Shown one piece after another: positions 12,195-23,860 of a DNA stretch of 64,000 nucleotides. Position 1 is the first letter of the stretch; every line of letters starts with the position of its first letter. Under the pieces are notes generated by a model that was not told the DNA's origin, searched no databases, and saw only the letters and a program-made list of their open reading frames with translations. Position numbers and translations under genes: made by a program. Source of the DNA: Ceratothoa steindachneri (taxonomy: Eukaryota > Arthropoda > Malacostraca > Isopoda > Cymothoidae); assembly GCA_963969495.1 (NCBI GenBank), contig OZ018327.1, positions 31,131,175 through 31,195,174 on the forward strand, written 5' to 3'.

Positions 12195-14400
12195 CTGTAC
12201 GAGCTAAGTAGTTCCAACATCCATCGGAAACTCTTCTGCGTGTTCTAGTTTCCCCGGGCGTCACCCCAGTTAGGCTGACACCAAAAATGACGCGATCCCT
12301 GCTCTGGCCAATATTGAGGCCCCTGCCCTCTTCAAGCCATCGGTTCGAGGAATACAAGGTGCTCCACCATATCGCTAGACTTTGTGGACGCAAACCCCAC
12401 GAATGTTGGGGTGAACTCCTCCTCTCGGTTACTTTTAAGCCTACGTCCTTAAAGAGGGTAACGATAATGGAGTCCCAGCACACTCGCCCCTATCCAAAGC
12501 TGAAAAAAAACAGGAAATGTCAGACCCCAAAGCACTCGGGGATTAGGGAGAAGGCTCTGGTGTCAAGCACAACTTTCTCTGTTAAGACCTAGTGGGTATC
12601 AGCGGCCATAATACGTTTACAGGCTTATAGCAGTCTTGGGTTTGCCTCCCAGCTGCGTAAAGCTATCCCTGTGAGGAATTCTACATCAAATGGGCCACTG
12701 TGGCTCCTTCACTATAGATTTGGAAAGCCATATCATTCAGTGGATTCACCGTAGACTCCAGGCTAACTGAGATGAGATGCATAGGTTTTTCTCGTACCGT
12801 TTTCCTTTAACCATCTCCCTTAAGGAGACAATGTAATGTATGTCCCTCCCTGCCCACCCTCCTGGGATACAAGCGTTTCACGAACCTCCTCCACGGGACC
12901 GGGGTCGGGTATATGGGTGCACAATTTATATCAAATACGATGTCACCGTTCATTCTCTGGCTCTCCAAACATCCATTCAGGCGTTAGCATTCTAGTTCCA
13001 CATGGATGCGAGTCATTCTCTTGTCGCTTTACATTCCACCATTAGGCAGATACAATAAATAGGAGTTACGTCGCATTGTAGAGATTTTGTGGAGGCCATT
13101 CATTTCTAACTCGGTGAATGCACGATCATTCCACGGACAGGACCCTTTCGGAACTCGTCAAAGGGTTGAAGATCGGAGTCCTAGATATCGAAGATTTCAT
13201 ATACACTGCCTTAGAACCGTTCTGTTTGCCTATCTTGGCCAGGATGGACGCTGAATTTTTGAGCGGAGGTTCAGGGGCGATGACCTCCATTGTAGTGATG
13301 TTTCTTATTCAGATATCTTTTGGTAGACCACTGATAGTCAAAAACCACCTCACTTTTGCTGTATCGCCTGATGAAGTCGTTGGCTTTTTCTTCAGGACCT
13401 TCATCATGGGCTTGGCATCCATTCCTCGAATATCTGGCTGTTTAGTACAGCCGAGACTGAGACTGTCATCAGAAAGAAGAAATATGCCTATAAGCTCTAC
13501 AGATGTCGCCCGAACAATTTTACCTTGTGTGAATTTAGATGGGCGAGGGCCAGATTTCCGTTCGTTTTGAAGGACACTCGACGACAGCGGAAGTCACTGG
13601 TCTCATGCACAATGTGGCTTCAATATGTTAAATTTTATCTCAGATTAGTTACTCCGGCTGGAGTGCCATCTGACAGGCTATCCTTCGCAGGCAGTATTTC
13701 ACAAGTGTTTTTTTATTTGAAGGAGGCCCTTGATACCGCGTGGTGATACGGTATCATGATGAATCTCAATTCTCTTGAGATGAGGACACATCGCCATTTT
13801 CTCGTTGAGTTCTTATTAGATCAAAGATTCCGCCTATGGGTAGGGGGTCGACCTCCCTGAGCCCGTAAGACAAGACGAGGATGTGCCACGGGATGTCTTC
13901 TGTGTCACTTTATCTGCCCTGAATATCAACGATATTTCGATCTCTTTAGGTGCGCCTCAGATGTTTGATTTGGAGCGCCGGCTGCATCATGCTATGAACC
14001 GCGTCTCTCTCGTTATGCCTAAATTCACGGGCTTAGGTTTTCTTTGTTCAAAACAAAGGTAATGCACATTTTCCGACTCCAAAAAGCATCACCTCAATCC
14101 ACACCTGCCCCCTCCGCGCTCGCATTATTTCCAGAGGCTCGCCGCATGAGTGCTCCTGCCTTGTCGTTGGAGAGTGGGCTCAACCCGCTCATTAGAGCAG
14201 ACTGCAAAGTGGAGTTTTACTATACCTCTCTCCTCCCTCTTCCACTTTATTTATGGTCTCATTTTTATGTTATTCATGGTTTCCTCTTGTTCCCCGCTTC
14301 CCTTCCCCTTTACTTTCTCAAATATGAGTGATTGCTCCTGAGCGTATTTACGTGGTCAGTTGTAGTGTATGAATAAATGAATGTGAGGGGGCTAGTATGT
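12195..14400 (+). mobile_element. decayed RNase H-type non-LTR element, ORF2 part
   Basis: The nucleotide sequence aligns with the 19.2-24.3 kb copy at several places: 12220-12275 with 20928-20990 (actcttctgcg.gttcta...ccc.ggcgtc), the linker coding for PDEVVGFFFRTFIMGLASIP (13365-13430) with the matching linkers at 21560 and 25400, and 13720-13850 (gaggcccttgataccgcgtgg.gatacggtatcatg) with 22510-22650, which encodes the FDLEKA.D block of the RT palm. Frames are broken throughout, and the 3' end of the element is missing. Confidence 0.68.
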
Positions 14401-14716
14401 GTTTTAGGTTAAAGTTCGGATTTTTTGGAGTCTCAGTGTACAGGTCCTGCCTCACAGGGGTGCGTCGTTTCGTAGCTAAACTGCGCTAAGTTGGACGTTG
14501 TGGGTGCCCGGTCACCGGTTGCCTAGAGCGATGGTCTTTGCGCCCTTGAAGGAAAAATCCTGAAGGCTGCCACCTGTTTTTAAAACGACGGTTTTGGTTG
14601 AGGATTGCATGGGTCCCTCCCTCCCTTTGAGGGTGCGCATCAGGTGACGTGACTGCGTAGGTGGGTTCCGCTCTACGCGCTACTGACCCCCCCCTCCCCC
14701 TTATTAGCATAGTATA
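14401..14716. other. no gene recognised
   Basis: About 300 bp of mixed composition with a C-run at 14687-14700. Nothing assignable before the transposon that starts at 14717. Confidence 0.35.
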
Positions 14717-16516
14717 CCGGGTGTCCTAGAAAAAAGTTAACCGTAATTTGAATTAGCATAACTCACAAACTATTGGAGAATTTTTGGTCTTGCCAAAAGT
14801 GTTTTATTTACCAACTATTTATCTGTCGATTCTAGAAATTTCATTAAATTCCCTTTTATGATATTGATACACTAATGGATTTAGTGGAGGCTATCAAAAA
14901 TATGTTTGCGCAAGGAAGTAAAATAATTAAACGAAGCCTAGGAAGGCTAGGCCACCGTGCACTTTCAAGAGAAGCGTAGGGAGCCTAGGTTACCTAGGTC
15001 ACTGTGCGATTCTTCAAGCAAAGCCTAGGCCATTTTACAGTGGTTTTTTTAGCCACGCTGTGGTATGGTCTCGTCATTATTGCTTACTAAGCAAATCAAA
15101 GCGTTTCTGTATAAAAGTTTACTTCCATAGAACCTTTTTAATCATGCAGTTAACAAAAGATCAACGCGTATTTGTAGTCAAAAACTTTATTAAGACTGGC
15201 AGTATTAAACAAGTACAAGATTCATTTGAACAACGTTTTCCAGGTAGGCACCCACCAAGCAAGCCCACAATTTGGAAAAATGTTCGCAAATACCAACATG
15301 AAGAAACATGCTTAAATCTAAATAAAGGTCGTTCGGGTCGTATGAGAACCATAAGAACAACAGAAAATATCGAAAATTTTCAGATGACACTTCTTCAAAA
15401 TCCACATGTATCAGTCAGAAAGAATGGATTGCAATGGTCAAAGTCATCATTTAACTGCATTATTAAACATGACTTAAAATGGCATCCCTATAAGATGCAT
15501 GCAAGACACCAGCTTCTTGAAACTGATTTTCCTCGTAGACAATTTGTCGAATGGCCTCCCCCATAAACTTGCTCGTTTCTTGGAAAACATTGTGATTGGT
15601 GACGAGGCAGCCTTTTTCATGAATGGAAAGGTAAATATCCATAACATTCAGGAATATGCGCCGCTAAACCACCCCCCAGCATTCAACTTTGACACACGTA
15701 TTTGTCAGCAGAAAGTGTGTCTGTGGATCGGAATATGTGGGAATGGCTATCTTGTCGGCCCATTGTTTTACGAGAATAACTTGAATGGTGCTGCCTACCT
15801 GAGCATGGTCAACGAAAGGATCTTCCCGGAACTCCGCCAGATTTACGGCAATCAATTCAATAGACTTTGGTGGATTCAGGACAGCGCATCAGCTCATAGA
15901 CAGCTTGCTGTAAGAACAAAACTAAAATAAACGTTTGACAACCGCATTGTCACGCTAAATCATGCAATTGAATGGCCCTCAAGATCCCCTGACCTAACAC
16001 CGTGTGATTATTTCTTATGGGGATATCTAAAGAATAAAGTGTATGCTCCTCTACCGCAAAGCATCAACCAGTTAAGAGATAGTATCACACGTGAAGTCAA
16101 TAGAATTAAGGAAAATCACAAGTTAATAAAAAAAGTTGTTTAATAAATGCGATCAAAGGCGCAACTGTGCTTGGAAAGAAATGGAAGACATGTGGAACGA
16201 AATGATACTTAGAAAATTAAAAAATGAATTTGTATTACCCATATGAAGAGGTGTTTTTGTTAAAAATGACTTTAAATATATTTGTTAATTTTAAAGTTCG
16301 AAGTTTCATTATTTTACTTCCTTGCGCAAACATAATTTTGATAGCCTCCACTAAACCCATTAATGTATCAATACCGTAAAAGGAAATTCAATGAAATTTC
16401 TAGAATCGACAGATAAATAGTTGGTAAATTTGTTTTGTTTTACAGAACTCAAAAATCTCTAATAGGTTTTGAGTTACACTAATTCAAAGTACGGTTAACT
16501 TTTTTCTGGGACACTT
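14717..16516 (+). mobile_element. IS630/Tc1/mariner-type transposon (DD41D-like) with about 215-bp TIRs
   Basis: The outer ends read GTGTCCyAGAAAAAAGTTAACCGTA in inverted orientation. The inverted repeat continues inward for about 215 bp (14719-14932 versus 16303-16516), including an almost perfect stretch around ctatttatctgtcgattcta (left) and another at ggcgcaaggaag-type sequence near the inner end. By eye the arms are about 85% identical. TA dinucleotides flank the left end. The 1.8-kb element carries one transposase gene with a small number of breaks. Confidence 0.9.
15144..16142 (+). pseudogene. DD41D-like transposase with DUF4817-type N-terminus
   Basis: The most likely start is MQLTKDQRVFVVKNFIKTGS at 15144. 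The N-terminal helix-turn-helix carries FPGRHPPSKPTIWKNVRKYQ, the DUF4817-type domain of this transposase group. The catalytic core follows after a +1 frame change near 15560: VIGDEAAFFMNG (first Asp, about 15600), then NRLWWIQDSASAHRQ (second Asp, about 15880), and after a stop at 15928 SRSPDLTPCDYFLWGYLKNK (third Asp, about 16000). The second and third Asp are 41 residues apart counting the stop. Two or three lesions interrupt an otherwise complete protein, so this copy decayed recently compared with its neighbours. Confidence 0.86.
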
Positions 16517-16519
16517 TGC

Positions 16520-19030
16520 TCTCTCTGAGATTGCCGTCTCATCCCACCCAACCTTCAACACAGTGAAGGCCGTTATCAGTTCCAATGAACTACGACCTCA
16601 AGATGCTTCAACCAAAGCTGGCTAGCCAGCGGATTATTGATATTCATAGACCACAGCGAACCATTGGTGGGATCCGGGTGAACACACCAACAATGTTCCT
16701 GAAGTTTGATGGTCGGGATCTCCCAACGCATATCAAGGTGGGTTACCTACGAATTCCAGTTAAACCCAATATATCTAATCCAGACGATGCTAAAATTGCC
16801 ATATGTTTGGTAATGTGAGCACTGCCTGCCGCCACCCCCGTGTATGCGTGGATTGCGGGCAGGTCTAGCATGGTAATTTCCGCGACCATCCCCGCTACTG
16901 TACCACCTGTGGAAAATCCCATAGTACTTCTTCCTTGAAGTGTCTCATATTTCTCTTTAAAAAAGAGGTCTTAGCTGTCCGTGATTCTACTAAGGTGGAT
17001 ATGCGAGAGGCCCATCAACTAGCCAGGCAGAAATTCATCTCCTCGTCATCAGGTTCTCCGATGTCTTACGCATGTCAGCGGATTCTCGTCCCGCTCGCCC
17101 ACGTTTCCCGTACACCACCTCATCTCTTCAGTCATCATCCCAAGATGCAGCACCGCCACCCTCCATTGTCTTAACCTCTTCTTTTACTCAGACCCAAGTC
17201 TCCTAGAATACACCCCCCCACACACACACACCTTATTGATTATGCGCTGACATAGCCCGCCTAATCCTCAGATGCCACTCCAGACACTCTGGACGAAATT
17301 CAAGCCTATATCGAATCTACCGAGGCGCCCCGATCTGATGTCGTCATGACTGAGTACCTCTGGTCCAAGCGTAAGGCCTCTCACCACTCTTCTCCTCCCT
17401 CTAGGAAGCTAACTTCCAAAAGGGCGGGGAATCTACCTCAATAAAAACTCTCTCTACCTCATTTAAGATACACTCTATCCCTTCATCCCTTTCCTCTACT
17501 CTACTCCCTTAGACATATTTAACGGAAACTTCCGACTTCCCCTCCCACGTAGGTGGTGTAACCTTCATCCATAGCGATATACCCCCACCTCCCAGAAGGT
17601 AACGATAAGTCCAAGTCTCTTTTATCCATACAACTACCTGTTAGCCCTGTCCCTTTGAAACCTTTTAGAACTACTACTTCCTACCTCCATTCAGACGTAG
17701 GTGGCACACCCTCCATTAGGAGTGATGATTCTCCCCGGACTGGGAGTAACGTTACCCCTAAATCTCTCTTGTCTCTACCCTTTCCTCCGGGTCATGACTA
17801 AGTAACTTTGGTCTCTCGAAACAAACTTATCCCTTGCAATACTAACTCTCGCCGCTTTAAATCGGAGTTGCTTGTCCGCCCAGAGACAGACTCCTTCTAT
17901 AACGCCCATGCAGGGTTCTTGTCGCAGGGCATCTGTTCGAGAGGGCTCCTCCGCCCTCCTGCACTATCTCAACCGTGGTCTCAGTGATCTGAGTGATGGC
18001 AGTAATTCTTTAATGTAACTGTCAGGAGATACTTCCCAAATGTCAGTTCACTGTTTGTAATTCTCGCCAGGGGTGGCCCATGGTGGTGTCTTGCTCCTGG
18101 TGAGCACTAACCACTTTTGCACTCCTTTGATTCTGCGGAATACATTACTTTTCCTGTTTAGTGCTTGATGTTGCTTGAGTCCGTAATTCCTCGTACTCGG
18201 TCCCGCTGGGGCAGAACATCAGTCCTACGGTAGAATGACGATTGCACCCATGTGGTGGAGGCCCATAAAAAGGCTCATTCGCGGTTCTACGAGAACCCAA
18301 CTCTTCCAAACCGCATTGACTGAAATCGAACTAGAGCCATTCGGCACTGAACTTTACGTCAGGCACGAACTGACTCCTGGAGAGCATATGCGTCTGCCTC
18401 ATCTATCATTACCTGTTCAGCTTAGGTTAGGAAGGAAATTAACAAAATCAGAGGTCGGTATGCTGGTCATTCTACCCCTCGAATTGAGATGAATGGCTTA
18501 ATCATCTGCGATCCCGCCACCGTCGCCGATATATTGGCATCTTTTTTTCCGATGTTGGCAGCGTTGAGCGCTACCCAGCCGAAAAACGCAGGGCCAATCC
18601 CTGCGTTTCTCGGCTGGTAAAGTGGAGCCCTATAACTCTCTGTTCACTACCGCCGAAATGCGCTTAGCGTCCTCTCGTTGGCTCCCACGCCTCCCAACCT
18701 AGATAATATCCAAAACGACTTTCTCGGGCATCTCAATCCCCGTCCGGAATCACTCCTACTAGATAATATTAACTGCATTTAGATCCAGGATTCTACCCTA
18801 CTACATTGAGAACGGTGTTAGTCCTACCATTTTTGGAGCCAGGTAAAGACGGTTTGTCTCATTCCCATTATAAGCCAATAGCCTTCACTTGCTGTCTTAG
18901 TAACTTGTTGAAGAAAATTGTGAGTGCTCACTTGCAGTGGTTTCTGGAATACCATGGCCTCCTAACTCCATACCAGTGTGGCTTCCGTAAGAAGCAGAGT
19001 ACGACATATCTTCTTGTCTGAATGAAGGAC
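16520..19030 (+). mobile_element. decayed RNase H-type non-LTR element (ORF1 zinc-knuckle region and RT piece)
   Basis: 16585-16818 is open and encodes the C-terminal part of a gag-like ORF1 (GGIRVNTPTMFLKFDGRDLP, then VGYLRIPVKP). It is followed directly by degenerate CCHC zinc knuckles (about 16820-16960, including VCVDCGQ and YCTTCGKSHSTSS). Decayed EN sequence follows, and at 18806-19021 there is an RT block (HSHYKPIAFTCCLSNLLKKI, then LLTPYQCGFRKKQSTTYLL) corresponding to motifs 2 and 2a of the fingers/palm. Stops are frequent throughout, so this is an old copy. Similarity to the element at 19.2-24.3 kb is at protein level. Confidence 0.7.
18575..18617. other. 19-bp perfect-like hairpin
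   Basis: CCAGCCGAAAAACGCAGGG, loop ccaat, then the reverse complement with a single mismatch. The hairpin is GC-rich and lies inside decayed retroelement sequence. Function unknown. Confidence 0.75.
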
Positions 19031-19695
19031 ACGCTCCGTCGTGCCTAAGGTGGAACCACCATGCCGATGGGCTGCCAGATCACTAGGCGGGAGGAGTGGC
19101 CCCAAATGGCCGTAGCTGGTTGTGCCGCCCCCGTGTTCACCCCTCACAGAGCGATTGCGTCCCGTGATAATTAAAGGATCGCCATGCCAAATGATGAGAT
19201 TAATAAAAAAATAATACTTCCCTCTCTCTACCTTCCCCTCGACCATCACCGGAGCCGCCTTTGGGCAGCTCCACCGAAAAAATGGAGGTCCCCCGTTCTT
19301 TCGCAGGGGACCCTCCAAAACTTTCCTACTAGAGAGGAATCTGACTCCTCTCCTCTGCCTACGGGTAAAGGGGACTCCCCTTCTCTGTCCCTTTCTCCAG
19401 CGGCAGTCCCCCCTTTACTCTCCAAGGAGACTAACAAGAAAGCACGCAAGCGGCCAAAAATTGGCCGGTTCGATAGAGCAATCCCCTTAAGGGGGCAAGG
19501 GATGGCAGGGCCCGTCGGCCGGTGCCCCCTAATGTCCTGCGTGCGTGCGCGAACAGCTTGTAAGTGATCAATATACCTGCCCCCTCTCTTCCCCGACGGA
19601 TGCCGGCTCGCTGGCCCAGGACAGAATGAAAGGTACCTCAAAGGGGACTCGTGATGTCTTAGGGGGGGGGATGGCCACATGGAGGCCCCCCTCAG

Positions 19696-20718
19696 ATGAA
19701 CATGGGCACTGAGGTGACCCAGCCCCTGATGGTAGGATCTTCCATGGGGTCGAACCCAGGCTCGATGTTAAGCACAGAACCCGTCTCCGCCCCTACGCGA
19801 GATCCTCCTCAGACGGCTCGTGTCCCCAAGGCCTCAAAAGGAGAGGAGGGATCACCTCCCCCGGCTGGTGCTTCTTTGACAGACAAGACCTTCTCCATTT
19901 CAGACAACGGTTTTGCCAAGGTCGGCCCATCTGGCCTAGGTGCTCCTACCGGCGGAGGACAGAAGCGAGTTCAGGATCGGAACTTCCGGTTCCGGTGCTC
20001 CCCTGGGTGTAGAGTCCCAGACTAAGACCAAAAGTGTGCAGAGCGGAGCCTCGATTCCGTCGGGGCGCCTCGTACAAAGGTTACCTGGCGTTTTCGAGCC
20101 CGCTGGCTTCAAACGCTTCCTCGTTATTCGCTCCAATGATGGCATCATGTTGGCAAAGGCAACATGATCCATCAGAGGAGAGCTCTAAATAGCGTGATTG
20201 GTAGAGGGCCGAAGGTGATCCATTTCTCGGAAGGTAGCCTTTTGGCGAATGCGTCGAATCGCTCAGAGGCAGACAAGATTAGCACCCTTCGGACACTTGA
20301 TGGCAGGCCACTGAGTGTGACGCCGCACTCTACGATTAAATTCGTGAAAGGAGTAGTTTATGCCCAAGAACTCGTGGACTATTCCATAGATGACATGACC
20401 TTAGAATTGGCCGAGCATGGAGCGGTCAAGGTCGAACGTGTGATGAGAAAACAGAAAGGAGCCTCGAGACCCACCCCTACACTCTTCGTCACGTTCGACT
20501 ATGACAAGCTCCCTGAGACGGTGCGTTCCGGTTGGTATCGCTGTCGCGTGAAGGCATTCGTGCCATTGCCGCGAAGGTACTATTACTCTCACCGCTTTGA
20601 CCATACTAATCACTCCTGTAGACGCGCAAAGTCTGGGTTACATGAAGTCTGTGTAAGTTACTCCAATGCCACACACGATAAGTACAAATCGTGTGTGACC
20701 AAGTGTGGCAATTGGTGA
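19696..20718 (+). pseudogene. gag-like ORF1 of the non-LTR element
   Basis: An N-terminal low-complexity, Ser/Pro/Thr-rich part is open at 19696-20025. After a frame change near 20000-20160 a long open part (20164-20718) encodes the RNA-binding region: KFVKGVVYAQELVDYSIDDM, LAEHGAVKVERVMRKQKG, TPTLFVTFDYDKLPETVRSG, then FVPLPRRYYYSHRFDHTNHS. In relatives the last segment is the first CCHC knuckle (normally CxxC at YYYS), so two cysteines are replaced here. A further Cys-containing segment ends at a stop at 20716. The product would package the element's RNA. Confidence 0.8.
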
Positions 20719-21848
20719 GAGCCTCACCTGGTTACTTCCAAGCAATGTGGTACGTATCTTTTGAGAAGGAAATCCTGGCCGCTTAAGCCCAGGATCTTTT
20801 CTCATTTCGCGAGGCCAAGGACTTAGTCCTGGTGTGCCCGGCTCTGCATGGGACGTCTTATGCCCAACATTAAGAAATACACCATTTTCTCCAGGCCTAC
20901 GAGCACGGTCGTTTCCGCGCCTAATCGGAACTCTTCTGCGAGTTCTACCCACCCCGGCGTCCCCCTGGTATAGCTGGCAGCATAAAGGATTCACAGCCAG
21001 CCCCGGCTAAAGTGAAGCTTCCCCCTCCTTCCTCCAGCGTGACCGTTTCCAGTTAGGCGAAACGGCCGCGCGCCTCCATCGAGTCGTTAGACTCACAGGA
21101 AGCTTCACTCCTGAATTGGTCGTAAGGCCATCTTCCGAGGTTCATAAAGCTGCCCCCCAAAAGGAAGACAGCCCTAAATTAGCTTCGGCTCCTTCGCCCA
21201 CACCCAGTGGTAGACTGGGTGGCTCGGAGACGGTGGATCCTCCAAAAGAGGGACCCCGGCTCCGGAGCCGCCGCGCCTGCCTAAGGTTTGAAGAAAAGGG
21301 AGAAAAAGAGATAGAGATGGGTGCCTTAAATTTGGATGAGTTTACGCGTCACTACCCGCGAATCGCTTCATTTTCCTGCCTCGATATATCTTTAGGCTCT
21401 GATTTTGGGTGGAGGGTGGTCGATGACCTTTATGGTAGTAATCACTTTCTCATTCAAATAACATTCTCTGGGTCATTGTCACCCTAGAGCCCGTCCCGGT
21501 GGTGCTTAATACGGGTGCGGTGGTCCGCATTTAAGGAAATGACTGATTTTTATGTCTCAGCCGATGAATTTATGTCGGTAGATAAGGCCGTTGAGTTCTC
21601 CTCCGGCCTAAATACTTTTCCTAGAACGCCTGGCTGATTTGCACGGCGATCGCTCCCGTGTTGGTCAGAGACGGCCCTCAAATAGAAGCCTTATGCCTCC
21701 ATGCTCTTTAAGTGCCGCCCGAATGACTTCACTGTCGGTGAATTTCGTCGAACTAGGGCTAGTTTCTGGTATATTTTGAAGCACGCCAGCCGCTCTTCTT
21801 GGCGGGCATACGTGTCTTCCCTTAAGTGAAAAGACCCTTTTAGCACAG

Positions 21849-23040
21849 GTGTGGAAGCGACTCAAAAGGATTCGGGGCAAGTTCTCGCAGGACTCCAGGA
21901 GAATGGGACCGCAATCTCGGACACCGTCTCCGTGGCGGAATCCTTCTCGACTGCTTTCTCCGCATTCTCTAGCTGGGACGCTGCTCAGCCAGCATTCAAT
22001 GCGTGTCGTGGAGTTGCGGAAGGCCGCTGACTGGAATTTACCTCCAGAGGCGGAGAACCCTTCAACGAATGGTGTTACATTTAGCGAGTTGCGATCCACT
22101 CACGCTTCGTGCGCGGGCACTGCTCCTCGTCCGGACGATGTCCCGTACGCCATGCTTCGACACCTGGGTGAGCGAGGCATGGACTTTCTGTTAGATTTGT
22201 TTAACGGGATCTGGGAAGAGTGTATCCTCCCAGATTGCTGGCGGATCGCTACTGTGCTCGCTTTTCGCAAACCGGGAAGAGATCAATCTACTCTGGCCTG
22301 TTTCCGCCCAATCTCTCTAACCTCTCGCGTGTGCAAGTTGATGGGTAAATTCGTAAATGTTAGATTAGCCTTCTTTATGGACAGCGGAGGCCAACTGTCT
22401 TGTGCACAGTGCGGCTTCCGCAAGTTCCACTCCACGTTGGACGCTCTGCTCCCACTGGAAAAAGCCGTCTACGAGGCCTTCCTTTGTACACAGCACTACG
22501 CCACGGTTATCTTCGATCTAGAGAAGGCATAAGATACCGCATGACGATACGGTATCATGGAAACTCTCCACACGATGGGGGCAAGGGGACGCCTCCCTGT
22601 CTTTATATCTGAATTTTTGCGAGATCATCGATTCCGCGTACGGGTGGAAGGAAGCCCTCTCCGGCCCAATGGACAGGAAGAGGGTGTCCTTTGAGGAAGT
22701 GTTCTCAGTGTCATACTCTTTGCCCTGAGCATCAACGGCATCACCTCGTTGCTGCCAAAAGATGTTTTCGCTACGCTCTACGTGGACGACCTTTCGATCT
22801 CTTTTGGTGCGGCCCAGATGCCAACTCTGGAGCGTCGACTCCAACAGGCATTGAACCGCCTCTCTTGCTATGCCGAAGCGCACAGGTTTCGGTTTTCCTT
22901 AGCCAAGACTAAGGTGGTGCACTTCTGCCGCCATCCACGGCTCCACCCTGACCAAAACTTGTTTCTCAATGGAGTGCGCCTGGAAGTGATGGACTCGCAC
23001 CGTTTCATTGGTCATGTATTTGACCAATTCCTCACCTGAG
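21849..23040 (+). pseudogene. reverse transcriptase domain of the non-LTR element
   Basis: The open part 21849-22532 encodes the RT fingers and palm start: CAGTAPRPDDVPYAMLRHLG, LPDCWRIATVLAFRKPGR, CFRPISLTSRVCKLMGKFVN, then QCGFRKFHSTLDALL and VIFDLEKA. A stop replaces the residues after LEKA, and frame changes follow. The catalytic motif appears as FATLYVDDLSISFGA at 22770-22815, followed by the thumb (FSLAKTKVVHFCRHP). The catalytic Asp pair in YVDD is retained, but the frame is broken at about 22530, 22600 and 22740. Confidence 0.85.
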
Positions 23041-23149
23041 AGGCTCATATTCGCAGACTTAGGGTCTCTTGTACCCGCGCCCCGATTATTCCTCATTCCG
23101 TGACGTTCAGCACCTGAGGAGCAGATAGGGTTACTACCTTACTTTTTAT

Positions 23150-23860
23150 CGATCCTTTGTTCATTCGAAGCTCGACTACGGATGCGAGTTTTATGCATTT
23201 GCCTCCGAGCCTGTATTGCGTAAGGTGGACTCGATCCACCACACCGGCCATCGCCTGGCGAGCGGTGCCTTTCGCACTTCCCCCATTGAGAGCCTACTTG
23301 TCAATGCTGGGGAGATGCCACTCATTATGTGCCGTGCACAGTGCATTATTCTCCTGTACGCGCGAACTCGGTGCCTCCCTCAGTCGCCAACAGCTCTCAC
23401 TACATATGCAGCTGATCTCGACGGTGACTGTGCCGCCGAGAGACGCCAATCATACCCTGGATAGTACCACCTTTCTCTATTTGTCGCCACGCCTTGGCTC
23501 CAAAGCTTCTACAGCGCCAGAAGTATTCCGTTTGGCCTTTTGGAGCATACTTCGTGTCACGCTGGAACTAGATCAGTGTATACAGATGGGCCTAAGTCCC
23601 AAGATGGGGGTCAGTTTCCATGCCCTCTGTTTGAAGTCAGCGGGAGTTTGTCAGGTGTTTCCTCTGTTTTCACGGCCCAGCTGGTTGCAATACACCACTC
23701 GTTACGGGAGATTACGCGACGTGCCCGTTTCGGAGACCGGATTATGATTTATAGCCACTCACAAAGTGCCCTGAGTGCTCTCGGGGAATTGGAATCTCTG
23801 CATCACTTGATTCGAAATATCCGTGACACCACAGTTTTGGCGAGCTCGGCGGATGTCTAG
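23150..23860 (+). pseudogene. connection and RNase H domains of the non-LTR element
   Basis: The connection segment 23165-23464 reads KLDYGCEF..ASEPVLRKVD, then IHHTGHRLASGAFRTSPIES, a typical stretch between RT and RNase H in arthropod elements. The RNase H fold is open at 23540-23860 with SVYTDGPKSQDGG (first Asp), SSVFTAQLVAIHHSLREI (Glu position replaced by Gln) and IMIYSHSQSALSALGEL (family SDS.SAL, Asp replaced by His). Loss of two catalytic acids shows decay. It is followed by the PSHVGI-type block in broken form (IAGNERADEGAKD-like near 23893). Confidence 0.82.

Noticed and set aside
19246..19680. 144-codon Arg/Gly-rich minus-strand frame
   Set aside because: It is antisense to the GC-rich 5' part of a plus-strand retroelement, and its composition explains the openness.
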